Shown: positions 33,482 through 42,650 of the stretch, piece by piece
Numbering within the stretch: position 1 is the stretch's first letter
Layout: every line of letters starts with the position of its first letter
Assembly (NCBI RefSeq): GCF_001618955.1
Contig: NZ_LVYV01000013.1
Span: 1-57,373 of the forward strand
Direction of reading: 5' to 3'
DNA: 57,373 nucleotides
Origin: Tardiphaga robiniae
GTDB lineage: Bacteria; Pseudomonadota; Alphaproteobacteria; Rhizobiales; Xanthobacteraceae
Program-made: the position numbers and the translations under genes
Notes under the pieces: model-generated
The model's input: the letters and a program-made list of their open reading frames with translations, nothing else
Told to the model about the DNA's origin: nothing
Databases searched by the model: none

Positions 33482-34480
33482 CTAGTTGGAAATCTTCGCT
33501 TTCGAGCGCTTCACGATGTTTTCCATCCGCGCAGAATCCTTGGCGATAACCGCTCCGAACTGATCGGGCTTGTCCGCAATCACCGTCAAACCAAGGCCTT
33601 CCAGGCGAGCCGAAACAGTTGAATCTCGTAACGCCTCCACGATCGATGTGTTGAGCTTCTCGATCACGTCCTTGGGGGTCGCCGATGGAGCGACAAAACC
33701 GTACCAGTTGCCTGCGAGGAGATCGGGATAGCCTGCCTGCGGTGACGTCGGCACATTGGGCAACTGCTTGCTTGCTTCAGGCGCGGTCACGACGATGGGC
33801 CTTAATGCTCCACTTTGCACCTGCTGGACCGTATTCGACAGGTTGTCGCACATCATGGACACCTGACCGCCGATGACATCCTGAAGTGCCGGAGCTGCGC
33901 CTTGATACGGGATGTGGACGGCATCGACGCCTTCGAGCACCTTCAGCGTCTCGCCGCACAGATGGCTCGTGCTGCCGATGCCGGCTGACGCAAATGTCAG
34001 CTTGCCCGGCTCGGCCTTGGCCAGCGCTACCAGTTCTTTCAGCGAGTTTGCCTTGACCGATGGATTGACGACCAGGATGTTCGGCGTCGAAGCACCATTG
34101 GTGATCGGCGCGAAATCCTTTTCGGGATTATAGGCGGGCTTTTCATAGATCCATTGATTGATGGCCATCATGCCGGTCGTCGCGAGCAGAATCGTATAGC
34201 CATCCGCCGGCGAAGCGGCGACGCGAGCCGCCCCGATCGAGCCGTTGGCGCCGCCACGGTTCTCGATGATCACGGTGACGCCGAGCGACTTCGACATCAG
34301 CGGAGCCACCAGTCGTGGAATCGCGTCCGCCGTGCTTCCAGCCGGATAAGGGACCACGATTGTGATCATTTTTTCCGGAAAGCCGGCCGCTGCCGCGCCG
34401 GGCACGCCCAAGGCGACAGGTGCTACCAGCGCCGCCAAAAGAAACGTCGTCCACTTCATCCGTAAATCCTTGCTTGGCAT
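33482..34480 (-). CDS. Bug-type tripartite tricarboxylate (TctC) binding protein
   Basis: The 332-aa precursor has a signal peptide ending at GAAAAG. It shows the Bug family hallmarks FPEKMITIVVPYPAGSTADA, VIIENRGGANGSIG and PADGYTILLATTG. These periplasmic proteins bind carboxylates or aromatic acids for TctA/TctB transporters, but no tctA or tctB is present, so it is an orphan that may serve a distant membrane complex or sensing. ATG 34480 follows AGGAG by seven bases. It is the last gene of the cupin-monooxygenase set. Confidence 0.92.
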   Translation of the reverse strand: MPSKDLRMKWTTFLLAALVAPVALGVPGAAAAGFPEKMITIVVPYPAGSTADAIPRLVAPLMSKSLGVTVIIENRGGANGSIGAARVAASPADGYTILLATTGMMAINQWIYEKPAYNPEKDFAPITNGASTPNILVVNPSVKANSLKELVALAKAEPGKLTFASAGIGSTSHLCGETLKVLEGVDAVHIPYQGAAPALQDVIGGQVSMMCDNLSNTVQQVQSGALRPIVVTAPEASKQLPNVPTSPQAGYPDLLAGNWYGFVAPSATPKDVIEKLNTSIVEALRDSTVSARLEGLGLTVIADKPDQFGAVIAKDSARMENIVKRSKAKISN

Positions 34481-34613
34481 TCTGAAACTCCTGCATGACA
34501 TCTTGGGAACCATGGTGTTGGCTCCTCCAGGCTTACTGGCGCTTCCACTGCCGCGGTTCTTATCCAGCCGAGTGACCGGTTGCCGTCGACATCGTCTCAG
34601 AGAGAGTTGCTGA

Positions 34614-35837
34614 TCACCCCGGGTGGTGCTCAGCGACATGCAACGCACCGGCCCGCTCGAGCGAGTCGAGCATCGCGATCCGGCGCAAAAGCTGTCGTCC
34701 CTTTTCCGAATCGGCGGCTGCTGCGCGAATGTCGTCGCGGAAACGCGCGCGATCGGCTTCGTCTTTCGCTTCGAGGTTTTTCTTGTTGCGGATGGTGTCG
34801 CCCTGAATGGCCTGCATCGTGACCGTGCGGCGCTGCAGGTCGTAATCGGCGAGAATGCTTTCATCGGCCGTACCGTTGATGACCGGACCCAGCTTCGCCG
34901 TCAGGTTCAATGCATCATGAATGCCGCCATTCATGCCCATGCCGCCGAGCGGATTGTTGATATGGGCGGCGTCACCGGCCAGAAACGTGCGGCCTTTCTG
35001 GAAATTCGCGGCGACGCGCTGGTGCACACGATAGAGCGTCGTGTGGAGGATGGGGGCGTCCAGTTCTGCGGGAACGATCCGCCGGATCGACGCCGTCACA
35101 TAGGCTTCGGACAGTGCTTCCTCATCTGATGTTTCCGCGGCCACCGGCATCATTACGCGCCATGCGCCGAGGATACGCAGAAGGAAGTACCAGCGTTCGG
35201 GATCGGCGACATAGCTGACCGACGAGACGCCCGGCCGAAGCGCGGTGAAATCGACCGGTGTCGTCATCACCAGGAAGCGCTCGGGCCAAGTGAAGCCCTC
35301 GAATTCCATGTCCTGGCTGCGGCGAACGATGCTGTTCGCGCCATCGGCGCCGATCAGCCACGCGCATTCATGCGTCGTGTCGTGGCCATTGGCCGTGACC
35401 ACCACCTTGACGGTATCGCTGGTCTGTTCGACCGATTTGACCTCGCTGCCGAACGCGATCGAGAACAATGGATTGCCCGACAGGGCGTCGAGAATGATGC
35501 GCGTGAGCTTGAACTGTTCGGCCTGCAGGCGGAACGGGTGCCGCACCAGATCGGAGATCGCCGCGAAATCGAATGTGCCGAGCACACCGTCCTCGGACGA
35601 GCTGTACTGGACCGTCGGTGCCTTCAGTCCCTGTGCAATCAGCGTGTTGGCGAAACCGAGATCGTCGAGCATGTCCAATGTGGGCGGATGGAACGTCGAT
35701 GCGCGCGACTCGCTGCTCAGCGCGTCGTTCTTCTCGAGCACCAGAACTGGAATGTTCTGTCGCACCAGATCTGCGGCAGCCACCATGCCGACCGGCCCCG
35801 CACCAGCGATGATGACGGGAAGCTTCGCATTACTCAT
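34614..35837 (-). CDS. FAD-dependent aromatic monooxygenase (PheA/TfdB/UbiH type)
   Basis: The 407-aa protein has the N-terminal Rossmann motif GAGPVGMVAAADLVRQ, a middle segment WLIGADGANSIVRR with the DG motif, and FLAGDAAHINNPLGGMGMN with the GD motif that contacts FAD. These define class A flavoprotein hydroxylases, which use NAD(P)H and O2 to hydroxylate phenolic or other aromatic rings. It lacks the thioredoxin-like C-terminal domain found in larger members. It is flanked by a cupin gene and a Bug-type binding protein under a divergent LysR gene, suggesting an aromatic catabolic unit. Confidence 0.9.
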   Translation of the reverse strand: MSNAKLPVIIAGAGPVGMVAAADLVRQNIPVLVLEKNDALSSESRASTFHPPTLDMLDDLGFANTLIAQGLKAPTVQYSSSEDGVLGTFDFAAISDLVRHPFRLQAEQFKLTRIILDALSGNPLFSIAFGSEVKSVEQTSDTVKVVVTANGHDTTHECAWLIGADGANSIVRRSQDMEFEGFTWPERFLVMTTPVDFTALRPGVSSVSYVADPERWYFLLRILGAWRVMMPVAAETSDEEALSEAYVTASIRRIVPAELDAPILHTTLYRVHQRVAANFQKGRTFLAGDAAHINNPLGGMGMNGGIHDALNLTAKLGPVINGTADESILADYDLQRRTVTMQAIQGDTIRNKKNLEAKDEADRARFRDDIRAAAADSEKGRQLLRRIAMLDSLERAGALHVAEHHPG

Positions 35838-35926
35838 TCTATCAAGACCTCTTGCGGGATTTCAGGGAGCATTGGCTCCGATCGGCAGCCGCTCGAAAGA
35901 GGCTGCCGTCATCGTCTCTGTGGCTC

Positions 35927-36313
35927 TCAGGCGGGATCGTAGTAGTGCATTTCGAGAAGCAGGCAGCCGCCCTCGGATTTGAACGGACCATGCCACGCGC
36001 CTGGCGGTCTGACGGCGTAGGTGTAGCCGGCGAACGGCGTGCCGCCTTGCCCGTTCTCGTCGTTGCCAACGATCAGGTCGCCGGAGACGAGAAAGACTTC
36101 TTCCCAGTGGTCGTGAACGATCTGCTGTGTGGTGAAGAGACCCGGAGGGAACTTCAGCAATCGCGTCCGGCTGCCGCGTTTGTTCGCGGTATCGAGCGAT
36201 CCGGACAGAATTTTCTCCAGCGCGCCCGACGCGGGATCGTAGCCCTCGGGCAATTGCCAGCCGCTCTCCATGTCGAGCGTGTGGAATTCGTCATGCAATT
36301 TGTTGACGGCCAC
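35927..36313 (-). CDS. Cupin domain protein
   Basis: The 128-aa protein is one cupin barrel with the metal motif pieces HDHWEEVFLVSGDLIVG and RPPGAWHGPFKSEGG. It could act as a dioxygenase, an isomerase or a ligand-binding subunit. I start at GTG 36313, preceded by GGAG at eight bases; an upstream ATG would add a basic, non-cupin leader. It is the first gene after the LysR-divergent promoter region and lies 89 bp before the monooxygenase. Confidence 0.85.
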   Translation of the reverse strand: MAVNKLHDEFHTLDMESGWQLPEGYDPASGALEKILSGSLDTANKRGSRTRLLKFPPGLFTTQQIVHDHWEEVFLVSGDLIVGNDENGQGGTPFAGYTYAVRPPGAWHGPFKSEGGCLLLEMHYYDPA

Positions 36314-36514
36314 TGATGTGCTCCTTGAAGTTGATGACCGAAGCACCTGTGCGGGGCACCGCGCTGCAGTCTGCATGTCTTGAGACCGTTGCCGGGGCGC
36401 GACCCAAAGGTCGCTATCCACCATGACTTTTGTCATCCGCCGGCAGATTGTTGCCTTGTGCTTAGGCGTGCAAACAATTTAATCTGCGGACATCTTGCGT
36501 TTTTGGAATGAACT

Positions 36515-37477
36515 ATGCGCCGCAGAATACCGAGCCTCGGCGCGCTGATGGCGTTCAGCGCGGCTGCCAAGCACCTCAGCGTCACGCGCGCCGCCAGCGA
36601 ACTCGCGCTGACCGAAAGCGCGGTGTCGCGACAGATTACGCAGCTGGAGACGCAGCTCGGCGTGAAACTGTTTCATCGGATCAAGAAACGCATCACGTTG
36701 ACGCGAGCAGGCGCGGCCTACAGTACCCGCGTGGCACAGACGATCGAGCGGATCGAGCGCGATGCGCTCGAGATCATGGGTTACGAGGCCGACGGCATGG
36801 TTCTGGACGTTGCGGCGCTGCCCACCGTCGGCGCCCAATGGCTCATTCCGCGCCTGCCGGATTTCTATGCGCGTCATCCCGGCGTCGCCATCAATGTGAG
36901 TGCGCGCAACACGCGCTTCTTCTTCAGCGAGACCGCGCTCGATGGTGCCCTCTACTTCGGCCAGCCGGACTGGCCCGGCACGCAGGCAGACCATCTGTTC
37001 GACGAAGTTCTTCTGCCGGTCGGATCGCCGACGCTGATCGGCAGGCGCGGCGAATTGCCGCCGAGCGAGGTCGCCGAGCTGCGGCTTCTGCATCTGGTCA
37101 CACGCCCCGATGCATGGCGTCGCTGGTTCGATGCTGCGGAGCTTGGTGGCACGAATGTGATCCGCGGGCCGCGCTTCGATATCCAGTCCACTTTGATAAG
37201 CGCGGCAAGCTCCGGTCTTGGCGTCGCCCTGCTTCCCGAATTCCTGATCTCCGATCAACTCAGGTCGGGCAAATTGAAGGTGTTGTCGAGCCTGACGCTG
37301 AAAAGCGTCGGCTCGTACTATTTCGCCTGTCCGGAGGAGAAAGCCGGGAATCCTCTGTTACAGGCATTCCGTGCATGGTTGCTGTCGCAAGCAAAAGCGT
37401 CAGCGCAGCCGGGTTCTTCGCCAGGAGCTTTGCCAAAAGAGACAGGTCGTCCCGCGGACCGACGTAGCGATCATTGA
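36515..37477 (+). CDS. LysR family regulator (GcvA-like)
   Basis: The 320-aa protein has an N-terminal winged helix (HLSVTRAASELALTESAVSRQITQ) and a substrate-binding-like C-terminal domain with GLGVALLPEFL, typical of the GcvA group. It is divergent from the cupin-monooxygenase-Bug set with a 201-bp gap that should contain its operators, so it is the likely activator of that set. The C-terminal tail of about 25 residues is low in complexity. Confidence 0.92.
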   Translation: MRRRIPSLGALMAFSAAAKHLSVTRAASELALTESAVSRQITQLETQLGVKLFHRIKKRITLTRAGAAYSTRVAQTIERIERDALEIMGYEADGMVLDVAALPTVGAQWLIPRLPDFYARHPGVAINVSARNTRFFFSETALDGALYFGQPDWPGTQADHLFDEVLLPVGSPTLIGRRGELPPSEVAELRLLHLVTRPDAWRRWFDAAELGGTNVIRGPRFDIQSTLISAASSGLGVALLPEFLISDQLRSGKLKVLSSLTLKSVGSYYFACPEEKAGNPLLQAFRAWLLSQAKASAQPGSSPGALPKETGRPADRRSDH

Positions 37478-37516
37478 GAGCCCAGTAACAAGGCCTCCGA
37501 TCTGAACCGGCGACGT

Positions 37517-38056
37517 CTACGGGCAGCACGCGTTCTTGGACGATACCGGCGCGCAGCATGCACTGGTTTTGTTCTGCGCCTCCAGCCAGCGGTCGCGTGG
37601 CTTGCAACTCGCCGGACGTGGGGCAAGCGCCACCGTGAGATTGTCACCCTCCAAGCGCAGTGTATCCGCGCAGTGTAGTTGCATCGGCGCGACGCCATCG
37701 CTCACTTCGAAGGTCAGCCGCGCATTGGCATCGAGGGCGACATGGTCGGAGACTTTTCGGATGATGGCCGCGAACTTTCCGGCGGTCATATGGGTCCGGT
37801 CGCCTTCGACGATGTCCCACAACTGCACGAAGATCTCCGCCCACGCTTCGGGATTGCCGCCGCAATCAAGCGCGGAAAAGGCGCCCGCCTTGACTTCGGT
37901 GACGTGATAGCCCGGCCGAATGCTGTGACCGCCATAGGCGAACACCAAAGGCAATGCCGGTGCCGCGTCGCAGGCGGCGAGGAGTGCCCCGATGCTGATG
38001 TCGTCGGTGGTGATCTGTGGCGAAGGCGGAATTTCCGGCTTGGCAAGGTCCAGCAT
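37517..38056 (-). CDS. DUF6428-like protein of the arsenic locus
   Basis: The 179-aa cytoplasmic protein begins at ATG 38056 after GGAG. The body (LPLVFAYGGHSIRPGYHVTE; HMTAGKFAAIIRKV) matches a family often found beside arsR/arsC in Rhizobiales. The C terminus is cysteine-rich: SACCAPVSSKNACCP holds two CC pairs and could bind arsenite or a metal. It is divergent from arsR with only 42 bp between the starts, so both are probably repressed from one operator. The biochemical role is unknown. Confidence 0.75.
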   Translation of the reverse strand: MLDLAKPEIPPSPQITTDDISIGALLAACDAAPALPLVFAYGGHSIRPGYHVTEVKAGAFSALDCGGNPEAWAEIFVQLWDIVEGDRTHMTAGKFAAIIRKVSDHVALDANARLTFEVSDGVAPMQLHCADTLRLEGDNLTVALAPRPASCKPRDRWLEAQNKTSACCAPVSSKNACCP

Positions 38057-38098
38057 CGATGTTACTCCATGATTTGATACTTTTAGGATTATTGAAAT
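38057..38098. promoter_or_regulatory. Shared ars promoter/operator region
   Basis: These 42 bp between divergent starts are strongly AT-rich. An imperfect dyad, ATTTGAT (38072-38078) with ATTGAAAT (38091-38098), could be the ArsR operator. AGGA at 38085-38088 is the arsR ribosome-binding site. Confidence 0.4.
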
Positions 38099-38452
38099 AT
38101 GGAAGAACGTCAAGCCCTGTCAGCTTTCGCAGCGCTGTCCCAGGAGACACGGCTTCGCATCGTGCGGCTGCTCGTGCAGGCCGGTCCCGCCGGGATGCCG
38201 GCCGGCGCCGTCGCGGAGGCTGCAGGCGTGTCGGCCTCGAATGTGTCCTTCCATCTGAAGGAATTGACCCAAGCCGGCCTTGCCAGCGCGAAGCGGGAGG
38301 CCCGTTCGATCGTCTACACGGCCGATTACGACGCGCTGTCGGGCCTCATCCAGTTCCTGATGCGGGATTGCTGCGCGGGCCATCCGGACATCTGTATGCC
38401 GGCCACGGCGTCCGCATGCACGTCGGATGGCAAGGAGCTGTCACGTGCCTGA
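38099..38452 (+). CDS. arsR: ArsR family arsenite-responsive repressor
   Basis: The 117-aa winged-helix protein has VSASNVSFHLKELTQAGLA as recognition helix region. The usual CxC of the alpha3 helix is absent. Instead Cys91, Cys92, Cys99 and Cys107 cluster after the last helix (RDCCAGHPDIC). This matches the C-terminal-cysteine type of ArsR, as known from Acidithiobacillus ferrooxidans, where three such cysteines bind As(III). It would repress the divergent gene and arsC-acr3-MFS until arsenite binds. Confidence 0.9.
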   Translation: MEERQALSAFAALSQETRLRIVRLLVQAGPAGMPAGAVAEAAGVSASNVSFHLKELTQAGLASAKREARSIVYTADYDALSGLIQFLMRDCCAGHPDICMPATASACTSDGKELSRA

Positions 38453-38897
38453 TAGCGTCGACGTCATCATCTATCACAACCCGGATTGCGGCACCTCGCG
38501 CAACACGCTGGCGATGATCCGCAATGCCGGCATCGAGCCGCATATCATCGAGTATCTGAAGACACCGCCGTCGCGGGGCATGCTGGTTCAATTGCTCGCG
38601 CGCGCCGGCATGTCGGTGCGCGAGGTCCTGCGTGAGAAGGGAACGCCCTATGCCGAGCTGGGCCTCTCCGACACCAGCCTGACCGACGCGCAGTTGCTCG
38701 ACGCCATTGAAGCCCATCCGGTTCTGATGAACCGCCCGATCGTGGTCTCGGCGCTGGGCGTAAGACTCTGCCGGCCATCCGAAGCGGTCCTGGATATCAT
38801 ACCCACTCCGCAGCTTGGAGCGTTCTCGAAAGAGGATGGCGACCGGGTCGTGGATGCGAGCGGCCAGCGGATCGCAGGACAACGTCATGACCAGTGA
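38445..38897 (+). CDS. arsC: Arsenate reductase, glutaredoxin-coupled type
   Basis: The 150-aa protein has the active-site motif HNPDCGTSRN near the N terminus, the family mark of glutaredoxin-dependent ArsC, and a later VLMNRPIVV segment. It reduces As(V) to As(III) for export by the downstream Acr3. I prefer GTG 38445, which follows AGGAG by eight bases and overlaps the arsR end by 8 bp; ATG 38427 is an alternative. Confidence 0.93.
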   Translation: MPDSVDVIIYHNPDCGTSRNTLAMIRNAGIEPHIIEYLKTPPSRGMLVQLLARAGMSVREVLREKGTPYAELGLSDTSLTDAQLLDAIEAHPVLMNRPIVVSALGVRLCRPSEAVLDIIPTPQLGAFSKEDGDRVVDASGQRIAGQRHDQ

Positions 38898-39960
38898 GGC
38901 CATCGGCAGGCCGGTTTCTGCTCCGGTCATGGGTTTGTTCGAACGCTATCTCACGATCTGGGTCGGTCTCTGCATTGTCGTCGGCATTCTGCTGGGCCGA
39001 TGGATGCCGGCCGCTTTCCATGCGCTCGGCGCGGCGGAGATTGCACAGGTCAATCTGCCGGTGGCTGTTCTCGTCTGGCTGATGATCATTCCCATGCTGC
39101 TCAAGGTGGACCTCGGAGCGCTCGGTCACGTTGGCGCACACTGGCGCGGCATTGCCGCGACCGTCGGAATCAACTGGCTGGTGAAGCCGTTCTCGATGGC
39201 GCTGCTCGCCTGGCTGTTCATCGGCCATCTGTTCAGGCCGTATCTGCCCGCGGACCAGATCGATAGCTATACGGCCGGTCTGATTCTGCTTGCCGCTGCG
39301 CCCTGCACGGCCATGGTCTTCGTCTGGTCGAATCTGGTGGACGGCGAGCCGAACTTCACGCTTGGACAGGTCGCGCTCAACGACACCATCATGGTGGTCG
39401 CCTTCGCTCCGATCGTCGGCCTTCTGCTCGGACTATCATCCATCATCGTGCCTTGGGGCACGTTGCTGTTGTCCGTCCTGCTCTACATCATCGTGCCCGT
39501 GGCAATCGCGCAGCTCTGGCGGCGCGCATTGCTGGCGAGGGGAGGCGAGGCGGCGCTATCGCAAGCGCTGTCGCTGCTCGGTCCAGTATCACTCGTCGCG
39601 CTCCTGCTGACCCTGGTGCTGTTGTTCGGCCTGCAGGGCGAGCAGATTACACGGCAGCCGATGGTCATTGCGCTGCTTGCCGTCCCGATCCTGATCCAGG
39701 TCTATTTCAATGCCGGTCTCGCCTACTGGCTCAACCGGCGCCTCGGTGTCGCCTGGTGCGTGGCCGGTCCTTCCGCGCTTATTGGTGCATCGAACTTCTT
39801 CGAGCTGGCAGTCGCCGCGGCCATCGCGCTGTTCGGCTTTCAATCGGGCGCCGCACTGGCAACGGTCGTCGGCGTTCTGATCGAGGTGCCGGTGATGCTC
39901 TCCGTGGTTCACATCGTGAAGGCGACGCGGGACTGGTACGAGCGGGGAGCTGTGAACTGA
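38887..39960 (+). CDS. acr3: Arsenite efflux permease of the ACR3 family
   Basis: The 357-aa membrane protein has about ten helices. ACR3 marks are the helix with APCTAMVFVWSNL (family-conserved Cys), LNDTIMVVAFAPIV, and SALIGASNFFELAVA. It exports arsenite using the proton motive force. ATG 38887 overlaps the arsC stop by 11 bp, so expression is coupled. It forms the core of arsenic resistance here. Confidence 0.95.
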   Translation: MTSEAIGRPVSAPVMGLFERYLTIWVGLCIVVGILLGRWMPAAFHALGAAEIAQVNLPVAVLVWLMIIPMLLKVDLGALGHVGAHWRGIAATVGINWLVKPFSMALLAWLFIGHLFRPYLPADQIDSYTAGLILLAAAPCTAMVFVWSNLVDGEPNFTLGQVALNDTIMVVAFAPIVGLLLGLSSIIVPWGTLLLSVLLYIIVPVAIAQLWRRALLARGGEAALSQALSLLGPVSLVALLLTLVLLFGLQGEQITRQPMVIALLAVPILIQVYFNAGLAYWLNRRLGVAWCVAGPSALIGASNFFELAVAAAIALFGFQSGAALATVVGVLIEVPVMLSVVHIVKATRDWYERGAVN

Positions 39961-39961
39961 G

Positions 39962-41137
39962 GTGGCAGTCGTTCGTTGGCAAGTCGTATCCGCGCTCGGT
40001 ACGACGCAGACACTGGCATGGGCTTCCAGCTACTATGTTCCGGCCGTATTCGCGGATCCCATTTGCGAAGACCTGCATCTGTCCAGGACGTGGTTCTTCG
40101 CCATGTTCTCCGTGGCGCTGCTGGTGTCGGGTTTGCTCGGCCCGCTCGCCGGCCGCATGATCGACCGCAGCGGTGGCCGGGACGTGCTTGTCGCCACCAA
40201 TCTGATGTTTGCGGCGGGGCTGGCCTTGCTTGCGGTTGCAACGGGGCCGATCACGCTGGCCCTGGCCTGGCTGGTCATCGGCGCCGGCATGGGTTTCGGC
40301 CTGTATGAGGCTGCGTTTGCGACGGTTGCGGGATTGTGGGGACGACAGGCCCGAAGTGCGATCACCGGCATCACCCTGTTCGCCGGTTTTGCGAGCACCA
40401 TCGGCTGGCCGCTCAGTGCCGCGATGATCGATGCCTTCGGCTGGCGCGGCGCCTGCTTCGCATGGGCCGCGTTGCACATCGTCATCGGTCTGCCGCTCAA
40501 CCGCTTTCTCGTTCCGAAGGCGCCGCCGCATGCGCATCTGGATGAGCCTGCCGTCCCCACATCAGGCATTCCATGGGCGATGATCGTTCTGGCGGGCGTC
40601 TTCGGTGCGACCTGGTTTGTCACCACCGCCTTTGCCGCGCACATGCCGCGCCTGCTGGAAGCGCTCGGGGCCACCCCGGCGCAGGCCGTGCTCGCCGGGG
40701 CTTTGATGGGGCCTGCGCAAGTCGCAGCCCGGATCGGGGAATTCGGTCTGCTACGACATGCGTCGGCCATGATATCCGCACGCCTGGCCGCGGGCCTGCA
40801 TCCCGTCGGCGCCGGATTGCTGATCCTGTTCGGAGCGCCCGTCGCGCTTCCATTCGCTCTTCTGCACGGTGCCGGCAATGGCCTGTTCACGATCGCGCGC
40901 GGAACGCTTCCGCTGGCTATGTTTGGCGCCGTCGGATACGGCATGCGAACCGGCTGGCTGGCCGCGCCGGCGCGCATCCTGCAGGGTGCAGCGCCGCTGC
41001 TGTTCGGCCTTGTGCTGGATCACGGTGGCCCGCGCGTCGCGCTGGCGATCACAGGCGGGCTGACGTCGCTCGCGTTCCTGGCGCTGTTTTGGTTAAGGAC
41101 GCCGGCGGCGAAGCCGGCAACGAGTGCCATCGTCTGA
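39962..41137 (+). CDS. MFS transporter of the ars operon (ArsK-like candidate)
   Basis: The 391-aa protein has 12 predicted helices and the loop 2-3 motif GPLAGRMIDRSGGRDVL typical of MFS. GTG 39962 lies one base after the acr3 stop, so it belongs to the ars operon. MFS members in such operons include ArsJ (with a GAPDH partner, absent here) and ArsK, a broad exporter of trivalent metalloids in Agrobacterium. ArsK-like function is possible but cannot be shown by reading the sequence. Confidence 0.85.
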   Translation: MAVVRWQVVSALGTTQTLAWASSYYVPAVFADPICEDLHLSRTWFFAMFSVALLVSGLLGPLAGRMIDRSGGRDVLVATNLMFAAGLALLAVATGPITLALAWLVIGAGMGFGLYEAAFATVAGLWGRQARSAITGITLFAGFASTIGWPLSAAMIDAFGWRGACFAWAALHIVIGLPLNRFLVPKAPPHAHLDEPAVPTSGIPWAMIVLAGVFGATWFVTTAFAAHMPRLLEALGATPAQAVLAGALMGPAQVAARIGEFGLLRHASAMISARLAAGLHPVGAGLLILFGAPVALPFALLHGAGNGLFTIARGTLPLAMFGAVGYGMRTGWLAAPARILQGAAPLLFGLVLDHGGPRVALAITGGLTSLAFLALFWLRTPAAKPATSAIV

Positions 41138-41225
41138 ATGCGATGAAAACTAACGTGTCGCCCAGCCAGGCGTGCAATTGCGCGCCAGGCCGGGTGACGG
41201 CCGTTGTTGCTGATGCGAAAGACCC

Positions 41226-42446
41226 TCAGTCCTTCTTCACATACTGGCAGCCGCCGTCCTTCATCGGTCGGAACACCTGATCGCCGGGGACCTCCGCGAG
41301 GACCTTGTAGTAATCCCACGGCGCCTTGGATTCTTCCGGCTTCTTGACCTCGAGCAGGAACATGCTGTGCACCATGCGGCCGTCCTCGCGGAGATAGCCG
41401 TTATCGGTGAAGGCGTCGCGCACCGGCATCTCGCGCATCTTCGCCAGCACCGGCTTGGTGGCGCGGGTACCTGCGGCCTGCACGGATTTGAGATAATGCA
41501 GCGTCGCGCTGTAGGTCGCGGCCTGGTTCATGGTCGGCATGCGCTTCATCTTGTCGAAGAACTTCTTGCCGAAGGCGCGGGTGCGATCGTTGAGATCCCA
41601 GTAATAGGCCTCGGTGATGATCAGCCCCTGCGCCATCTTCAGGCCGAGCGAGTGGATGTCGGAGATGAACATCACGATGCCCGCGAGCTTCTGGCCGCCG
41701 GCGACGATTCCGAATTCCGACGCCTGCTTGATGGTGTTGATGGTATCGCCGCCGCCATTGGCCATGCCGATGATCTTGGCCTTGGACGATTGCGCCTGTA
41801 GCAGGAAGGACGAGAAGTCCGCCGTGTTGAGCGGATGCTTGGAGCTGCCGACCACCTTGCCGCCCGCGGCGCGCACCACGTCGCCGGTGTCACGTTCGAT
41901 GGAATGGCCGAACAGATAGTCCGCTGTGATGAAGTACCAGGAGTCGCCGCCCTGCTTGACGATGGCGCTGCCGACCGTGTGAGCGTTGCCATAGGTGTCG
42001 TAGGTCCAGTGCGCGGTATAGGGCGAGCACGACTTGCCGGTGATGTCCGACGACGCGGCGTCGGTGACGATCATGATCTTCTCGAACTGCTTCGACATCT
42101 CCATGCCGGCCAGCGCAGTGGCCGATGTCGGCATGTCGATGATCATGTCGACATTCTCGGCCTCATACCATTTGCGCGAGATAGTGGCGGCGACGTCGGC
42201 CTTGTTCAGCGCATCTGCGGTGACCAGTTCGATCGGCTTGTCGAACATCTTGCCGCCGAATTCCTCGATGGCGATCTTCGCTGCCTCGACATTGCCCTGG
42301 CCGCCGATATCGGCATAGACCGAGGCGAAGTCGGCGAGCACGCCGATCTTGAGCGGAAGCGTATTGGCCTGCTGGGCCAGTGCGGAAGCGCCGAAAAGCA
42401 GCGAAACAGCAAACGTCGTAGCCGCAACCGTGCGGTGCGCGATCAT
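41226..42446 (-). CDS. Branched-chain-amino-acid-type ABC substrate-binding protein (orphan)
   Basis: The 406-aa precursor has a signal peptide ending ALAQQ. The mature protein shows the LivK/Peripla_BP_6 pattern: IGVLADFASVYADIGGQG, AAKIAIEEFGG and DMIIDMPTSATALAGMEM. GAGG precedes ATG 42446. No livHMGF genes are adjacent, so it must work with a transport complex encoded elsewhere, or as a sensor. Ligands of related bradyrhizobial proteins include amino acids and aromatic acids. Confidence 0.92.
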   Translation of the reverse strand: MIAHRTVAATTFAVSLLFGASALAQQANTLPLKIGVLADFASVYADIGGQGNVEAAKIAIEEFGGKMFDKPIELVTADALNKADVAATISRKWYEAENVDMIIDMPTSATALAGMEMSKQFEKIMIVTDAASSDITGKSCSPYTAHWTYDTYGNAHTVGSAIVKQGGDSWYFITADYLFGHSIERDTGDVVRAAGGKVVGSSKHPLNTADFSSFLLQAQSSKAKIIGMANGGGDTINTIKQASEFGIVAGGQKLAGIVMFISDIHSLGLKMAQGLIITEAYYWDLNDRTRAFGKKFFDKMKRMPTMNQAATYSATLHYLKSVQAAGTRATKPVLAKMREMPVRDAFTDNGYLREDGRMVHSMFLLEVKKPEESKAPWDYYKVLAEVPGDQVFRPMKDGGCQYVKKD

Positions 42447-42650
42447 TCAATCCTCCCCAAATTTCATACGCGCCGTTTTCGGCGTCGTAGCGGCAGCATG
42501 AGGGGCGAAGGGCGGGGAGGCAAGAGCGGTGGTGAGGGATGTTTGGTCGCAGAAATCTGCTGCGTTGCGCCGGACGGAAAATTGGATTGGCGGAATCCGT
42601 TCATTCGTGGTGCTATTCGTTCCCCGGGCGACAGCCAGCCGTCGCCGCGC

